A stretch of 64,000 bases of DNA from Pedobacter boryungensis (GCF_013204825.1 NZ_JABMKV010000001.1:992001-1056000); one strand, 5' to 3'; shown: positions 1 through 9,513, counted from the stretch's first letter. Made by a program: numbers and translations. Notes: generated from the sequence alone by a model not told the origin.

Positions 1-346
1 TGTTAATTGGCAATTGAGCTACACCTGGAATACTTTCTACGTTAACTGTTGGTGCCACAACTTCTTCTTTTTTAGGTTCTGTAACTGGAGTACTTTCTGT
101 TGTGCCTTCAGTTTCTATAATTGCAATTACCGCACCTACTTGAACCACATCATCAGCAGAAAAAAGTTGTTTTACCAATTTACCAGCCACAGGCGATGGA
201 ACCTCAGAATCTACTTTATCCGTTGCAATTTCTAATATCGTATCATCCAACTGGATTAAATCTCCTGGTTGTTTAGTCCATTTAATGATGGTTGCTTCTG
301 CAACACTTTCTCCCATTTTTGGTAACAATAATTCGTATTGAGCCAT
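1..346 (-). CDS. 2-oxo acid dehydrogenase E2 (dihydrolipoamide acyltransferase), 5' part only
   Basis: The first 115 codons of a gene that continues past the window edge. Residues 1-75 form a lipoyl domain beginning MAQYELLLPKMGES, with the lipoylated lysine in ATDKVDSE (K44). A Pro/Glu/Thr-rich linker follows from about residue 82. The lipoyl arm carries acyl groups between E1, E2 and E3 of a 2-oxo acid dehydrogenase complex in the cytoplasm. The DKVDSE form is common in branched-chain-type or general E2 proteins of Bacteroidota. The catalytic domain is out of view, so the substrate (pyruvate, 2-oxoglutarate or branched-chain) is open. A good promoter lies just upstream, inside the end of cinA. 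Confidence 0.9.
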   Translation of the reverse strand, partial: MAQYELLLPKMGESVAEATIIKWTKQPGDLIQLDDTILEIATDKVDSEVPSPVAGKLVKQLFSADDVVQVGAVIAIIETEGTTESTPVTEPKKEEVVAPTVNVESIPGVAQLPIN

Positions 347-382
347 ATTGTTTTTGGTATGTTTATAATTGGTATCTGAGCG

Positions 383-414
383 CAAAAGTACGCCTTTTTA
401 CCTATTTAATTCAA
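383..414 (-). promoter_or_regulatory. Bacteroidota-type promoter of the E2 gene
   Basis: Read on the minus strand, TTTG is followed by 21 nt and then TACTTTTG (383-390). This matches the TTG / TAnnTTTG pattern of the Bacteroidota housekeeping sigma factor. The -33 element overlaps the last codons of cinA. The leader to the ATG is about 35 nt. Confidence 0.7.
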
Positions 415-1653
415 ATCTTGTTTTAATAGATTTAGTAACAGCGTAAAAGCTGCTGTAGCAGAACGTTCTATGTTCTGTATTCTTTTGTTGCTAAAGGTGA
501 ACAATTTTGCTACTACACTATTTTTTGAGGCAATTGCAATCCATACTGTACCAACAGGTTTATCAGGCATTCCCCCATCTGGACCAGCTATACCGCTAAC
601 AGCAATAGCATAATCAGTTTTAAAATGAGTAATTGCACCTTGAGCCATTTCCTTAACTGTTTGCTCACTAACTGCACCAAACTCTGTTAAGGTTTGATGT
701 TTTACCCCTAAAACAGATTCCTTTAAATCGTAAGAATAAGCTACAGCTCCTCCAGCAAAAACTGCAGATGAACCTGCATGCTGTGTAATTAGATGTGAAA
801 TATATCCTCCTGTACAACTTTCTGCTGTAGAAAGTGTCAAGTTATTAGCTTTCATGATATCTAATATTGCTTTTTCTAAAGCAACATCTTCTTCTGCCGC
901 AACATAAGCTTTTGCTCTACCTATAATTTGTTGCGCATATATATTAATTTCCGTTTTTAAAGCAAGTTCATCTTTTCCTATAGTACTTAACCTCAATCTT
1001 ACCTGTCCTAGTTTAGGTAAATAAGCCAACTTAATATGAGTTGGCAAACTATCTTCAATATCTTCAATTTGTTGTGCAAGAAACGATTCTCCTTGTCCAA
1101 CTGTAAGTATTGTTTTATGGATGATATAGGGTAAATCGAACTTATTTTTTAATCGAGGCAAGATTTCACCCTCCATTAAATACATCATTTCAAAAGGCAC
1201 ACCTGGCATAGAAACAATAATTTTTCCATTCACATCAAACCACATACATGGCGCAGTACCGTTTTGATTTTGGATAACAATACATCCATCTGGCACATCA
1301 GCTTGCCTGATATTCACATCTATCATTGGCCTATTAAACTTACGAAACAATTCTTCTACATGTTCTAACGTAGCCTGATCTCTCCTTAAAGGCATATTAA
1401 AATATTTCGATAAGGTAAGTTTAGTAATATCGTCCTTTGTAGGACCTAATCCGCCAGTAATTAAAATTATATCAGCACGTTTTTGTGCTTCATCTAAGGC
1501 TTGTATAATATGTTCAGCATTATCAGAAACTGATGTAATTTGCTTTACACTTATTCCAATTTTATTTAATTCTCTACCCATCCAGGCTGAATTCGTATCT
1601 ACTATTTGACCAATTAGTATTTCGTCACCTATGGTAATGATTTCCGCCAACAT
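406..1653 (-). CDS. cinA: CinA family nicotinamide-nucleotide amidase / damage-inducible protein
   Basis: A 415-residue protein of normal CinA length. The N-terminal half is a molybdopterin-binding-like (MoCF/COG1058) domain with GDEILIGQIVDTNSAW near the start and TGGLGPTKDD near residue 70. The C-terminal half, from about residue 265, is the PncC-like amidase domain with STAESCTGG and SGIAGPDGG. PncC-type domains deamidate NMN in pyridine nucleotide recycling, and the N-terminal domain of CinA has been linked to ADP-ribose hydrolysis. The gene lies 10 bp downstream of lptD on the same strand, so co-transcription is likely. The E2 promoter is embedded in its 3' end. Confidence 0.95.
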   Translation of the reverse strand: MLAEIITIGDEILIGQIVDTNSAWMGRELNKIGISVKQITSVSDNAEHIIQALDEAQKRADIILITGGLGPTKDDITKLTLSKYFNMPLRRDQATLEHVEELFRKFNRPMIDVNIRQADVPDGCIVIQNQNGTAPCMWFDVNGKIIVSMPGVPFEMMYLMEGEILPRLKNKFDLPYIIHKTILTVGQGESFLAQQIEDIEDSLPTHIKLAYLPKLGQVRLRLSTIGKDELALKTEINIYAQQIIGRAKAYVAAEEDVALEKAILDIMKANNLTLSTAESCTGGYISHLITQHAGSSAVFAGGAVAYSYDLKESVLGVKHQTLTEFGAVSEQTVKEMAQGAITHFKTDYAIAVSGIAGPDGGMPDKPVGTVWIAIASKNSVVAKLFTFSNKRIQNIERSATAAFTLLLNLLKQDLN

Positions 1654-1663
1654 AATTTCAATT

Positions 1664-4387
1664 TTAGTACTTGGTATAATATCCTTTACGTTTACTTAGT
1701 TTAAGATCTTGAAGGATAGATGCTTTTACTTTTATATCTATCGAATAACTTTGATAGCTACCAAATGGTATCCAGTTGGCGCTTAAATCCCAACAATGTA
1801 AATCTCTATAAATTGCAAATGAAGTGTAAGAAACTGTTTTAGCTTTGAAGTCATAACCCGAATTAAATTGAATTTTCCATTTTGGAGTTAAATTAAAATC
1901 TCCATTAAAATTTAGTGTATTACTTATAGTTCTTGTTGATGCTAAACCTAAAGCATTATTATAGTTGAAACTATAAGAAAAAGCAATATTCCATGGAATG
2001 TTAAAATCCACAAAGGCATTTGGATCTCTACTTATTGCTTGCAATTGTTCAATTTGTTCTGGTGTTCTTCCAGCTTGTTGCTGATCAGTTTGATTTTGAA
2101 GTGCATCCATATTTTTATTGCGACCTTTTAATGCTTCTGGATTTAAACTATAATCAAAAGAGAAATTAAAACTAGTTAATCTTGGCAACTTACCATCTTT
2201 CCAAACGTATCTATCAACTTCTTGATATTGATATGTAATAGTTTGGTTTGGTCCAGACCCTGAAGTTATTGGCACATTTTGCACAGCATAGGGACTAAAA
2301 ACTCCACTAAAATTAAAGCCTAATTTATCTGTAAATTGAGATCTTCCTCCAAAGTTTATAGGGGATAGTTTTTTAGTTGGAGATACAAAATTATAAGAGC
2401 TAGAAAAGTTTAAGCCTTGTATAATTGGGATTTTCTTTTCTCCAGTTCCGGTTGTATCTTTTGAATCGGATACTTTTAATTCGACATTGTTATCTACAGA
2501 AAATCCAATACTTGCTTGCTTACCAGCAGAGGGACCACCATATTGTGCACCTTCAAATATGGAATATTTTTGAGGGAGTCCTTGGTAATCTCTTACCAAG
2601 TTATCACCATCTAGTGGCACACTTTTACCGGGCCTCAAATCATTTGTGTAATATACTTTGTTTTTATAATAGCCATAATTATTGGTAGAAAAATCTGGTT
2701 TATAAGAGAAACTTACATTGGGTGTCATCACATGTCGTATTGCTTTAATGCTACCTAGGTTTTTAAATTTCTTTCCACCGTATAATTTGGTAGACATTCC
2801 CAAGCTTAAAGAATATTCTCCAGCACGTTTAAAGCCGTTAACCGTATCAATGGCCACACTATCAGATGAGTTTGGCCTTTTGAAATATCTATTTTGAACG
2901 GTTTGTAAATACCAACGTTCACTGTAATTCACACTACTATTAAAGTTTAAATATTTTAAAACATTAAATGGCAAACTAATTGGAATAGAATGTTGCATTC
3001 CATTTCTAAATCTCTTTAAACCATCTTTATCAAATAATAAATCTTCTCTGGTGCTTACAGTATTACTTGCCTGCATACTGTAGCCCACTGAAATTTTCTG
3101 ATACCACTTTTGTTCACCTACTCTATTTTTAGAGTCGAATGGGCTTATAGTAGACATGTTCAAACTTACTTGTGGTAAGGTTAGCGAAATTGTTTTAGCT
3201 CTAGTTTCTTGACTGTGTGAAAGTGAGGTGGTTAAATTAAACAAGCCATCTCCAAACACCTTTCCATAAGCAATACTCGAACTCATCGTATTACTTGCTA
3301 TCTGATTAATATCATACGTTCCGTTTGCAGCAGAAACACTGAAATAATTCCCTGTACCTGCATTTACTGAAGCGCTAAATGTTGTACCCGGTCTGGCATT
3401 TGCATTCTGGCTGTGTGTCCAGCCAATGTGAAAGTTTTTTTGCGGATCGTATTCTGGAGTTCCTTCTAACCCTTGTCGATCACTTGCATAAGCTAAATTA
3501 AAATTGCCTCCAAATTTATAGCGTTTGATATAGTTCGTCGCTAAATTTAAGTGGTACGACCCATTTGTATAAATATCTCCAGTTAATCTTGCATCCCAAT
3601 AATCATTTAACGCTAAATAGTATCCTCCATTAGTTAACGAAAAACCTTTTGTATAATCTTCCCCTGGAGTAGGTAATATAATACCAGATGATTTTTTATT
3701 GGGTTTGGGAAAAAAACCAAATGGAATAGCTATAGGAAGCGGAACTCGTTCAAATTCCAAATAAACTGGCCCTGTAATAATCTGGGTTTCTGTGGCAATC
3801 CCTTTGGTAATGTGTATACCATAATGAGGTTCTGGTAAATTACAGGTACTATATGTTGTACCAGACACATTAAACTCATTATCTGGTTGCATTTTAGTTT
3901 TACCACCAGAAAAGAAACCACCTTCTTGCTCAGTAAATACGCCACTAACAGTTCCTTTACCTGTTTTTGTATTGTAAGTTAATGAATCTGCAATTGAAGA
4001 GCCTTGACTACTCATTTTAAAAATAGGTCGGCCAACATATTTCCCTTTATCAGTTTTAATACCTCTAGCAAAAATGGTATTGTCTTTTGAGTTAAATCTG
4101 ATATAATCTGCATCCAATTCAAAATCCTGATAAATTACTCGTGCCCTACCATATAAATACATGATACCGTTTTTTCTATCAACACGAGTAGAATCTTTCG
4201 CAAAGTATTCAACCTTCTCATCCAGATCACTCTTTCTCATTTTAACTTTTGAGGTATCTTTTTTGGTAGAATCCGTTTGTTTACTTACCTGTTGGAAGAA
4301 AAAATTAGACGATGCTAGCGCTTTGTTACCAACAGATGTTAATAAAAGAGCGGCAATAATAAAAATGATATCGCGTAAAAGTTTCAA
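1664..4387 (-). CDS. lptD: LptD-like outer-membrane LPS assembly protein
   Basis: 907 residues with a signal peptide (hydrophobic residues about 7-25, then ALASS). A linker precedes an OstA/LptA-like beta-jellyroll region (about 50-200, with YLYGRARVIYQDFELDADYI split over the usual repeats). The remainder is a long alternating aromatic/polar beta-barrel rich in F, Y, N and S. LptD forms the outer-membrane channel that inserts lipopolysaccharide. Bacteroidota LptD proteins are of this length and diverge from the proteobacterial type. cinA follows 10 bp downstream, and an amidase gene lies divergently upstream with overlapping promoter signals. Confidence 0.88.
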   Translation of the reverse strand: MKLLRDIIFIIAALLLTSVGNKALASSNFFFQQVSKQTDSTKKDTSKVKMRKSDLDEKVEYFAKDSTRVDRKNGIMYLYGRARVIYQDFELDADYIRFNSKDNTIFARGIKTDKGKYVGRPIFKMSSQGSSIADSLTYNTKTGKGTVSGVFTEQEGGFFSGGKTKMQPDNEFNVSGTTYSTCNLPEPHYGIHITKGIATETQIITGPVYLEFERVPLPIAIPFGFFPKPNKKSSGIILPTPGEDYTKGFSLTNGGYYLALNDYWDARLTGDIYTNGSYHLNLATNYIKRYKFGGNFNLAYASDRQGLEGTPEYDPQKNFHIGWTHSQNANARPGTTFSASVNAGTGNYFSVSAANGTYDINQIASNTMSSSIAYGKVFGDGLFNLTTSLSHSQETRAKTISLTLPQVSLNMSTISPFDSKNRVGEQKWYQKISVGYSMQASNTVSTREDLLFDKDGLKRFRNGMQHSIPISLPFNVLKYLNFNSSVNYSERWYLQTVQNRYFKRPNSSDSVAIDTVNGFKRAGEYSLSLGMSTKLYGGKKFKNLGSIKAIRHVMTPNVSFSYKPDFSTNNYGYYKNKVYYTNDLRPGKSVPLDGDNLVRDYQGLPQKYSIFEGAQYGGPSAGKQASIGFSVDNNVELKVSDSKDTTGTGEKKIPIIQGLNFSSSYNFVSPTKKLSPINFGGRSQFTDKLGFNFSGVFSPYAVQNVPITSGSGPNQTITYQYQEVDRYVWKDGKLPRLTSFNFSFDYSLNPEALKGRNKNMDALQNQTDQQQAGRTPEQIEQLQAISRDPNAFVDFNIPWNIAFSYSFNYNNALGLASTRTISNTLNFNGDFNLTPKWKIQFNSGYDFKAKTVSYTSFAIYRDLHCWDLSANWIPFGSYQSYSIDIKVKASILQDLKLSKRKGYYTKY

Positions 4388-4403
4388 ATTCGTGTGTGAA
4401 TGT

Positions 4404-4411
4404 TATTTTTG
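4404..4411 (+). promoter_or_regulatory. -7 element of the first amidase gene
   Basis: TATTTTTG fits TAnnTTTG and predicts a transcription start near 4417-4420. The upstream in-frame ATG at 4396 would therefore not be transcribed, so the ATG at 4444 is chosen as the start of the amidase. No convincing -33 TTG is seen. Confidence 0.5.
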
Positions 4412-4435
4412 CAATAATGTTTATCCCAAAACGTT

Positions 4436-4443
4436 CAAAATTA
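4436..4443 (-). promoter_or_regulatory. -7 element of lptD
   Basis: The minus strand reads TAATTTTG, a full TAnnTTTG match about 49 nt upstream of the lptD ATG. It lies downstream of the predicted start of the divergent amidase transcript, so the two 5' ends would overlap by about 10 nt. The -33 region is weak. Confidence 0.45.
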
Positions 4444-5322
4444 ATGAAAAATATACCATTGGTTAGACCAAATGCAATTTTGATTATATTTATTTCTGCT
4501 TTATCTATTTTAGGTATTGATAATCAATTACTTGCGCAAGAGTACAAAATAAAAACAATTGTTATCGATGCTGGCCACGGCGGAAAAGATGGTAGCACAA
4601 GAGGATTATATTCTACAGAAAAAGATGTTGCCTTAAAAACAGCTTTGAGATTAGGCAAATTAATTCAAGATAGTTTAAAGGATGTAAAAGTAATTTTCAC
4701 GAGACAGGATGATACTTTTATTCCACTTTACGAGCGAATTGCCATTGCTAATAATGCAAAAGCTGATTTATTTATTTCAATCCATTGTAATGATATGCCT
4801 GTTTATAGCTCACGTTACATCAGTGGATACACTAGAAATAAGAAGGGTAAAAAAGTTCCGATTTATAAAACCAGATATGTTAAAAGTACCTCTACTAAAG
4901 GTGTAGAAACTTTCGTTTCGGGTAGCGGAAGAGTGAATGAGCAGGATGCAGCAATTAAAAGGGAAAATGCATCTATCTTTTTAGAGGATAACTATAAAGA
5001 GAATTATGATGGTTTTAATCCAGATGATCCAGAAAGTGCCATTATTTTATCATTAATGAAAAATACTTTTAGAACTCAAAGTTTAAAGCTGGCTAAGTTA
5101 GTACAGGATGAATATATACAGGTTGGTAGAATAAATAGAGGTGTGCAAGAAAAGAGTTTGGCAGTATTAGCTCGTGCTGGAATGCCAGCTATATTAACGG
5201 AAATTGGTTTTATTAGCAATCCTGGTGAAGAAGATTATATGAACTCGGAGGCCGGACAAAAAGAGATAACCAATTGTCTGCTAAAAGCAATAGAAGCCTA
5301 TAAAACAAGTGTAGAAATTTAG
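4444..5322 (+). CDS. N-acetylmuramoyl-L-alanine amidase (AmiC-type), paralogue 1
   Basis: 292 residues from the chosen ATG, with a signal peptide (hydrophobic stretch ILIIFISALSILGI) ending at about LLAQ. The Amidase_3 fold is shown by DAGHGGKD (first Zn ligand), the glutamate in STEKDVALK, FISIHCND (second His ligand) and the catalytic glutamate in LTEIGFISNP near the C-terminus. The enzyme cleaves the amide between MurNAc and the stem peptide in the periplasm. Compared with its downstream neighbour it has an extra basic segment of about 25 residues after HCND (Lys/Tyr/Arg-rich, with KKGKKVPIYK). It is the first of a tandem pair followed by an MCE gene. Confidence 0.92.
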   Translation: MKNIPLVRPNAILIIFISALSILGIDNQLLAQEYKIKTIVIDAGHGGKDGSTRGLYSTEKDVALKTALRLGKLIQDSLKDVKVIFTRQDDTFIPLYERIAIANNAKADLFISIHCNDMPVYSSRYISGYTRNKKGKKVPIYKTRYVKSTSTKGVETFVSGSGRVNEQDAAIKRENASIFLEDNYKENYDGFNPDDPESAIILSLMKNTFRTQSLKLAKLVQDEYIQVGRINRGVQEKSLAVLARAGMPAILTEIGFISNPGEEDYMNSEAGQKEITNCLLKAIEAYKTSVEI

Positions 5323-5338
5323 TTGACGTTATTTATTA

Positions 5339-5346
5339 TAAATTTG
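5339..5346 (+). promoter_or_regulatory. -7 element upstream of amidase 2
   Basis: TAAATTTG matches TAnnTTTG, 16 nt upstream of the ATG. A TTG at 5323-5325 is only 13 nt away, shorter than the usual spacing, so the promoter is tentative. It would let the second amidase be expressed independently of the first. Confidence 0.4.
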
Positions 5347-5362
5347 TAAAAAATAAGTTTAG

Positions 5363-6136
5363 ATGAGATTAAAAAGTGCCCTGTTAACCTTTGCCATCCT
5401 ATTTCTTTTTTATTCAAGTAACGTTCTTGCACAGGGTTATAAAATCAAAACCATTGTAATTGATGCAGGACATGGTGGTGTTAAACCAGGAGCAGCTGGC
5501 AAATATTCATTAGAAAAGAATGTAGCATTAAAAGTTGCTTTAAAACTAGGCAAAAAATTAGAAGAGGAATTACCAGGAATAAAAATTATTCAAATTCGTA
5601 AAACTGATGTAGATGTTGATTGGTATCGAAGAGCTGAAATAGCAAATGATGCAAAAGCAGATTTATTTATTTCTATCCATTGTAATTCAATGGGTGGCAG
5701 CGATAGAACTACAAGAGGTACCGAAACTTTTGTTGGTGCTTACAGACGTATCAATGAAATGGATGCTGGTTTAAAAGAAAACGAAGATATTTTAAAGGAT
5801 AAGGATTATAAAAAGAAAGGAACTTACGATCCTACAAATCCCGAAGAATTAATTATGTTATCTTTGTACAAATCACTTTACCGAGCTAAAAGCTTAGCTT
5901 TAGCAAAGATGATTCAAAAAAACTACACTAATGTGAACAAAAGGGTTAACAGAGGTGTTAAAGAACAAGGTTTATTGATATTACAACGTGCAGCCATGCC
6001 ATCTGTCCTAACAGAAATTGGTTTTATTTCTAATCCAGCTGAAGAAGATTATATTAATTCTCCAGAAGGACAAGAGGAAATAGTTACTGCAATTGTTAAT
6101 GCAATAAAACAATACAAAAAAGAAATTGAGATTTAA
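5363..6136 (+). CDS. N-acetylmuramoyl-L-alanine amidase (AmiC-type), paralogue 2
   Basis: 257 residues with a signal peptide (LLTFAILFLFYSSNVLAQG). Amidase_3 motifs are in order: IDAGHGG, SLEKNVALK, FISIHCNS and LTEIGFISNP. It aligns with paralogue 1 over its whole length and shares unusual stretches such as YKIKTIVIDAGHGG and the RGV(K/Q)E segment. It lacks the basic insertion and has the shorter NSMGGSDRTTRGTETFV connector. The pair looks like a tandem duplication that has since diverged. The role is periplasmic peptidoglycan hydrolysis, probably in cell separation. The following MCE gene starts 15 bp downstream. Confidence 0.92.
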   Translation: MRLKSALLTFAILFLFYSSNVLAQGYKIKTIVIDAGHGGVKPGAAGKYSLEKNVALKVALKLGKKLEEELPGIKIIQIRKTDVDVDWYRRAEIANDAKADLFISIHCNSMGGSDRTTRGTETFVGAYRRINEMDAGLKENEDILKDKDYKKKGTYDPTNPEELIMLSLYKSLYRAKSLALAKMIQKNYTNVNKRVNRGVKEQGLLILQRAAMPSVLTEIGFISNPAEEDYINSPEGQEEIVTAIVNAIKQYKKEIEI

Positions 6137-6151
6137 CAAACACCAAACTAA

Positions 6152-7105
6152 GTGAAGATAAAAAACGAAACCAAAGTAGGCGTATTAGCAGCATTTGCCA
6201 TTGCCTTATTAATAATTGGCTATAACTTTTTAAAAGGGAATTCTATATTTTCTAGCGAAACGGTTTTATACGCTATATATTCTCGCGTTGATGGTTTAGG
6301 CGTTTCAAAACCTGTATTAATTAATGGTTTTCAAATTGGTAGAGTTGACAAATTAACTTTACAACCTAACGGAACTATTATTGCGACCTTAAAAGTGAAG
6401 GATGAATATGAAATTCCGAAGAACACCATTGCTAGATTAGAAAGCACCGATCTTTTAGGAGGAAAGGCGATTGTTATGATTTTAGGGAATGATAGAAACT
6501 TTGCAAAAGATGGAGATACTTTAAATGCAAATGTGGTTAAAGGTTTAATGGAAACTGTTCAACCTGTTCAGAAAAAAGCAGAACTGTTGATAGCTAAAAT
6601 GGATTCGATTTTAACTAGCGTAAACTCTATTCTTAATCCAAATTTCCAAAAAAATGTGGATAGAAGCTTTACTAGTATTGCTTCTACATTGGGTTCTTTG
6701 GAAGCAACTTCTAAAAAAGTGGATGCATTGGTAGGGTCAGAAAGTTCAAAACTCTCCGCTATTCTATCAAATGTTGAGGCAATTACTGCGAACTTTAAAA
6801 ATAATGGAGCTAAGATTGATGCTGTTTTAACAAATTTAAATACAGTAACAGATAAAGTGGCTGCATTAAACTTTAAACAAACTATAGATAACGCCAATAA
6901 AGCAGTTGCTGATTTACAAGGAATAGTTACTGACGTTAAAAACGGAAAAGGTTCTTTAGGTCAGCTAATTAATGATAAACAGATGTATGATAATCTGACG
7001 AATGCTGCTAAAAATCTAGATAATTTAATGATTGATTTAAAGGCAAATCCTAAGCGTTACGTACATTTCTCTGTGTTTGGAGGAGGTAATAAAACAGATA
7101 AGTAA
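6152..7105 (+). CDS. MCE/MlaD-family lipid transport substrate-binding protein
   Basis: 317 residues starting at GTG; no in-frame ATG fits upstream. One N-terminal transmembrane helix (about residues 10-28) is followed by a single MCE domain (about 38-115, with LEST..LGGKAIVMI). A helical C-terminal region of about 170 residues has repeated hydrophobic heptads (SVNSILNPN..., LSAILSNVEAI, AVLTNLNTV). MlaD-type proteins bind phospholipid in the periplasm and pass it between membranes together with an ABC transporter. The permease and ATPase (MlaE, MlaF) are not in this window. It is the last gene of the amidase cluster and is followed by a terminator. Confidence 0.88.
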   Translation: MKIKNETKVGVLAAFAIALLIIGYNFLKGNSIFSSETVLYAIYSRVDGLGVSKPVLINGFQIGRVDKLTLQPNGTIIATLKVKDEYEIPKNTIARLESTDLLGGKAIVMILGNDRNFAKDGDTLNANVVKGLMETVQPVQKKAELLIAKMDSILTSVNSILNPNFQKNVDRSFTSIASTLGSLEATSKKVDALVGSESSKLSAILSNVEAITANFKNNGAKIDAVLTNLNTVTDKVAALNFKQTIDNANKAVADLQGIVTDVKNGKGSLGQLINDKQMYDNLTNAAKNLDNLMIDLKANPKRYVHFSVFGGGNKTDK

Positions 7106-7124
7106 TTTAACTTAATAATATAGG

Positions 7125-7160
7125 AGCCGCAGATATAAAATTTTATTTGCGGCTTTTTTA
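7125..7160 (+). terminator. Intrinsic terminator after the MCE gene
   Basis: AGCCGCA and TGCGGCT form the base of a hairpin whose loop is itself an AT palindrome (ATAAAATTTTAT). A run of six T follows. It ends the amidase-amidase-MCE unit. Confidence 0.85.
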
Positions 7161-7217
7161 TGAGTAAACGTTTAATTAAGTTAAATGGGTAATACCAGTC
7201 ATCGTAGAGCAAACAAC

Positions 7218-8129
7218 TTATATTTGGAATGTTATTCCTTCAATAGCCAGTTCTGTATTTTGGAAAACAGTTTTTGCTTCTTCTAAAAGCTCATTAAGTG
7301 ATTTATAACGAGAAGAAAAATGACCAATTAGTAATTTCTTTGCGTTTACTATCTTAGCAACCTCTGCTGCTTGTAAAGCAGTAGTGTGATGCGTTTCATT
7401 TGCTCGTTCTAACATTTCATGTAAAAAAGTAGCTTCATGATATAATGTATCACAATTTTTAATGCTATCGAAATAACGCTCATCCATTAATGTATCTGAA
7501 CAATATGCATATGATTTTGGTTGGGCAGAATCTGTAGTGTAATCTATGTTTTTTAAAACCTGTCCATTAGGTAAATCTAAATCTACTCCCCTTTTCAATA
7601 GTGGATATAATTCTAATGGAACATTATCTTTTTCAAGCTTTTCAACTAATAATTTACGCAAGCGTTTTTTCTCTGTAAACTTAAATCCTGTACAAGGAAT
7701 ACGATGATTTAATACAATTGTTTCTACAGTAACATCGTTATTTTGAAAAATTACAGCAGGCTGTGTTGGATCAATTACGAAGTAAACCAATTCATATTTT
7801 AATGTAGTATCAGAATGCTTAAATTGAAGCTCTAATATTTCCTGTATTGCTTTAGGGGCAAAAATGTACATTGGTTTAATCCGACCATTCAAATGCATGC
7901 TAGAAAGCAGCCCGATTAGTCCGAAATAATGATCACCATGTAAATGGCTAATAAAAATGTAATCTATTTTTGAAGCTTTAATTCCAAATTTTATCAGTTG
8001 TTGCTGAGTACCCTCACCGCAATCAATTAGATAAAATTTTTCATTACAATTTAATAATTGGGCAGTAGGATTTCTGTTGTAGACCGGGGTTGCAGAGCTG
8101 CTACCCAAAATGGTTACTTCAAATTTCAT
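7218..8129 (-). CDS. rnz: Ribonuclease Z
   Basis: 303 residues, the usual length of the short form. It has the metallo-beta-lactamase signature SHLHGDH (H62, H64, D66, H67), the N-terminal LGSSSATP motif, PCTGFKF and the late IGHFSSRY motif. Rnz removes 3' trailers from tRNA precursors. The STAS gene lies 6 bp upstream on the same strand, so the two form an operon. Confidence 0.96.
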   Translation of the reverse strand: MKFEVTILGSSSATPVYNRNPTAQLLNCNEKFYLIDCGEGTQQQLIKFGIKASKIDYIFISHLHGDHYFGLIGLLSSMHLNGRIKPMYIFAPKAIQEILELQFKHSDTTLKYELVYFVIDPTQPAVIFQNNDVTVETIVLNHRIPCTGFKFTEKKRLRKLLVEKLEKDNVPLELYPLLKRGVDLDLPNGQVLKNIDYTTDSAQPKSYAYCSDTLMDERYFDSIKNCDTLYHEATFLHEMLERANETHHTTALQAAEVAKIVNAKKLLIGHFSSRYKSLNELLEEAKTVFQNTELAIEGITFQI

Positions 8130-8135
8130 TAAAAA

Positions 8136-8522
8136 TTATCCTTTATCTACACTACCACGTAATTCTTTCTCTATTTCTTCCATAAAGATTAAATCTGTAG
8201 CCTCATCCAATTTATTCACAAAAGTAACTGAGTGATGAAGATTAGAAATTTTTACAATATTAGCAATTGCAGCATTTACTCCAGAAACTATAAATATACC
8301 GCCAGCACTTTTGCAAAGTCTATCTCCTACTAATAAGCAGCTTAAATCTTGTGAATCATTACATTCCTTTACAGCCGATAAATCGAGTACAATATTACGA
8401 TAGCCTTCAGTATTTAAGAGGATAAATTCAGATTTTAATGCTGGTGTATTGTCATTGGTAAACTTTGGTTCATCCAATTTTAAAACAACATATTTTTCGT
8501 GTTTATCTGTAGAGAATTTCAT
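8136..8522 (-). CDS. STAS-domain protein (anti-sigma factor antagonist-like)
   Basis: 128 residues with a single STAS fold. It has an N-terminal beta-hairpin (YVVLKLDEPKF), a central NIVLDLSAVKECNDSQDLSCLL with candidate phosphorylatable serines, and a C-terminal HHSVTFVNKLDEATDLI. In SpoIIAA-type proteins a serine in this position is phosphorylated by a partner kinase. No kinase or phosphatase of that type is adjacent. It is co-directional with and 6 bp upstream of rnz, an arrangement I believe occurs in other Bacteroidota. The partner and output are unknown. Confidence 0.8.
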   Translation of the reverse strand: MKFSTDKHEKYVVLKLDEPKFTNDNTPALKSEFILLNTEGYRNIVLDLSAVKECNDSQDLSCLLVGDRLCKSAGGIFIVSGVNAAIANIVKISNLHHSVTFVNKLDEATDLIFMEEIEKELRGSVDKG

Positions 8523-8559
8523 GGTCTTATCTATTTATATAAAACGAAAGTAACGAATA

Positions 8560-9513
8560 TTATCTTGATAATAAATCATTGATCGCATTTTTGACATTTT
8601 CTTCTATTCTGTTTACAATACTTGACGAAGGATTTTTAACAAATTTTTCGCCCGTAATTTGCTCATATAATTCAATATAACGATCTGATATTGAACTCAC
8701 AATCTCAGGTGTCATTTCAGGAATTACTTGACCATCTTTTCCCTGAAAATCATTTTCAATTAACCATTTACGAACAAATTCTTTAGATAATTGCTTTTGG
8801 GCTTCACCTGTTTTTTGTCGCTCTTCGTAGCCATCAGCATAAAAATATCGAGATGAATCTGGTGTATGAATTTCATCAATTAAGTAAATTGTATCTCCTA
8901 CTTTACCAAACTCATATTTGGTATCCACTAAAATCAAACCACGCTCAGCAGCCATCTCTGTTCCACGTTTGTATAAAGCTCGTGTATATTCCTCAAGCTG
9001 TGTATAATCTATTAATGAAACTATGCCTTTGGCTAAAATATCTTGCTTAGAAATATCTTCATCATGCCCAACAGCAGCTTTTGTTGTAGGTGTAATAATT
9101 GGTTGAGGTAATTTATCGTTTTCTTTCAATCCTTCTGGTAAAGCAACGCCACAAACTTCTCTTTTACCTGCACTGTATTCACGCCAAGCATGGCCGGCTA
9201 AATAACCTCTAATAACCATTTCTACTTTAAATGGTTCGCAGATCCTTCCAATTGTAACCATCTCATCTGGAGTAGACAAAACCCAGTTAGGGACAATATC
9301 TTGCGTAGCAGCCAAAAATTTAGCAGCAATTTGATTTAAAACTTGTCCTTTAAAAGGAATAGCTTCTGGTAAAACTACATCAAATGCGGAAATTCTATCG
9401 GTAACTACCATAGCCATTAATTGATCATCAATGGTGTACACATCGCGTACCTTACCTTTATAGAAATTGGTTTGCTGAGGAAAATTAAAATGGGTTTCTT
9501 TGATTGCTTTCAT
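8560..9513 (-). CDS. purC: Phosphoribosylaminoimidazole-succinocarboxamide synthase
   Basis: 317 residues, the long type (closer in length to yeast Ade1 than to the roughly 237-residue E. coli enzyme). Recognised by [55 protein letters not shown] and [12 protein letters not shown]. It joins CAIR to aspartate with ATP in purine synthesis. No other pur genes are nearby. Its 35-bp gap to the STAS gene makes read-through possible. Confidence 0.97.
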   Translation of the reverse strand: MKAIKETHFNFPQQTNFYKGKVRDVYTIDDQLMAMVVTDRISAFDVVLPEAIPFKGQVLNQIAAKFLAATQDIVPNWVLSTPDEMVTIGRICEPFKVEMVIRGYLAGHAWREYSAGKREVCGVALPEGLKENDKLPQPIITPTTKAAVGHDEDISKQDILAKGIVSLIDYTQLEEYTRALYKRGTEMAAERGLILVDTKYEFGKVGDTIYLIDEIHTPDSSRYFYADGYEERQKTGEAQKQLSKEFVRKWLIENDFQGKDGQVIPEMTPEIVSSISDRYIELYEQITGEKFVKNPSSSIVNRIEENVKNAINDLLSR

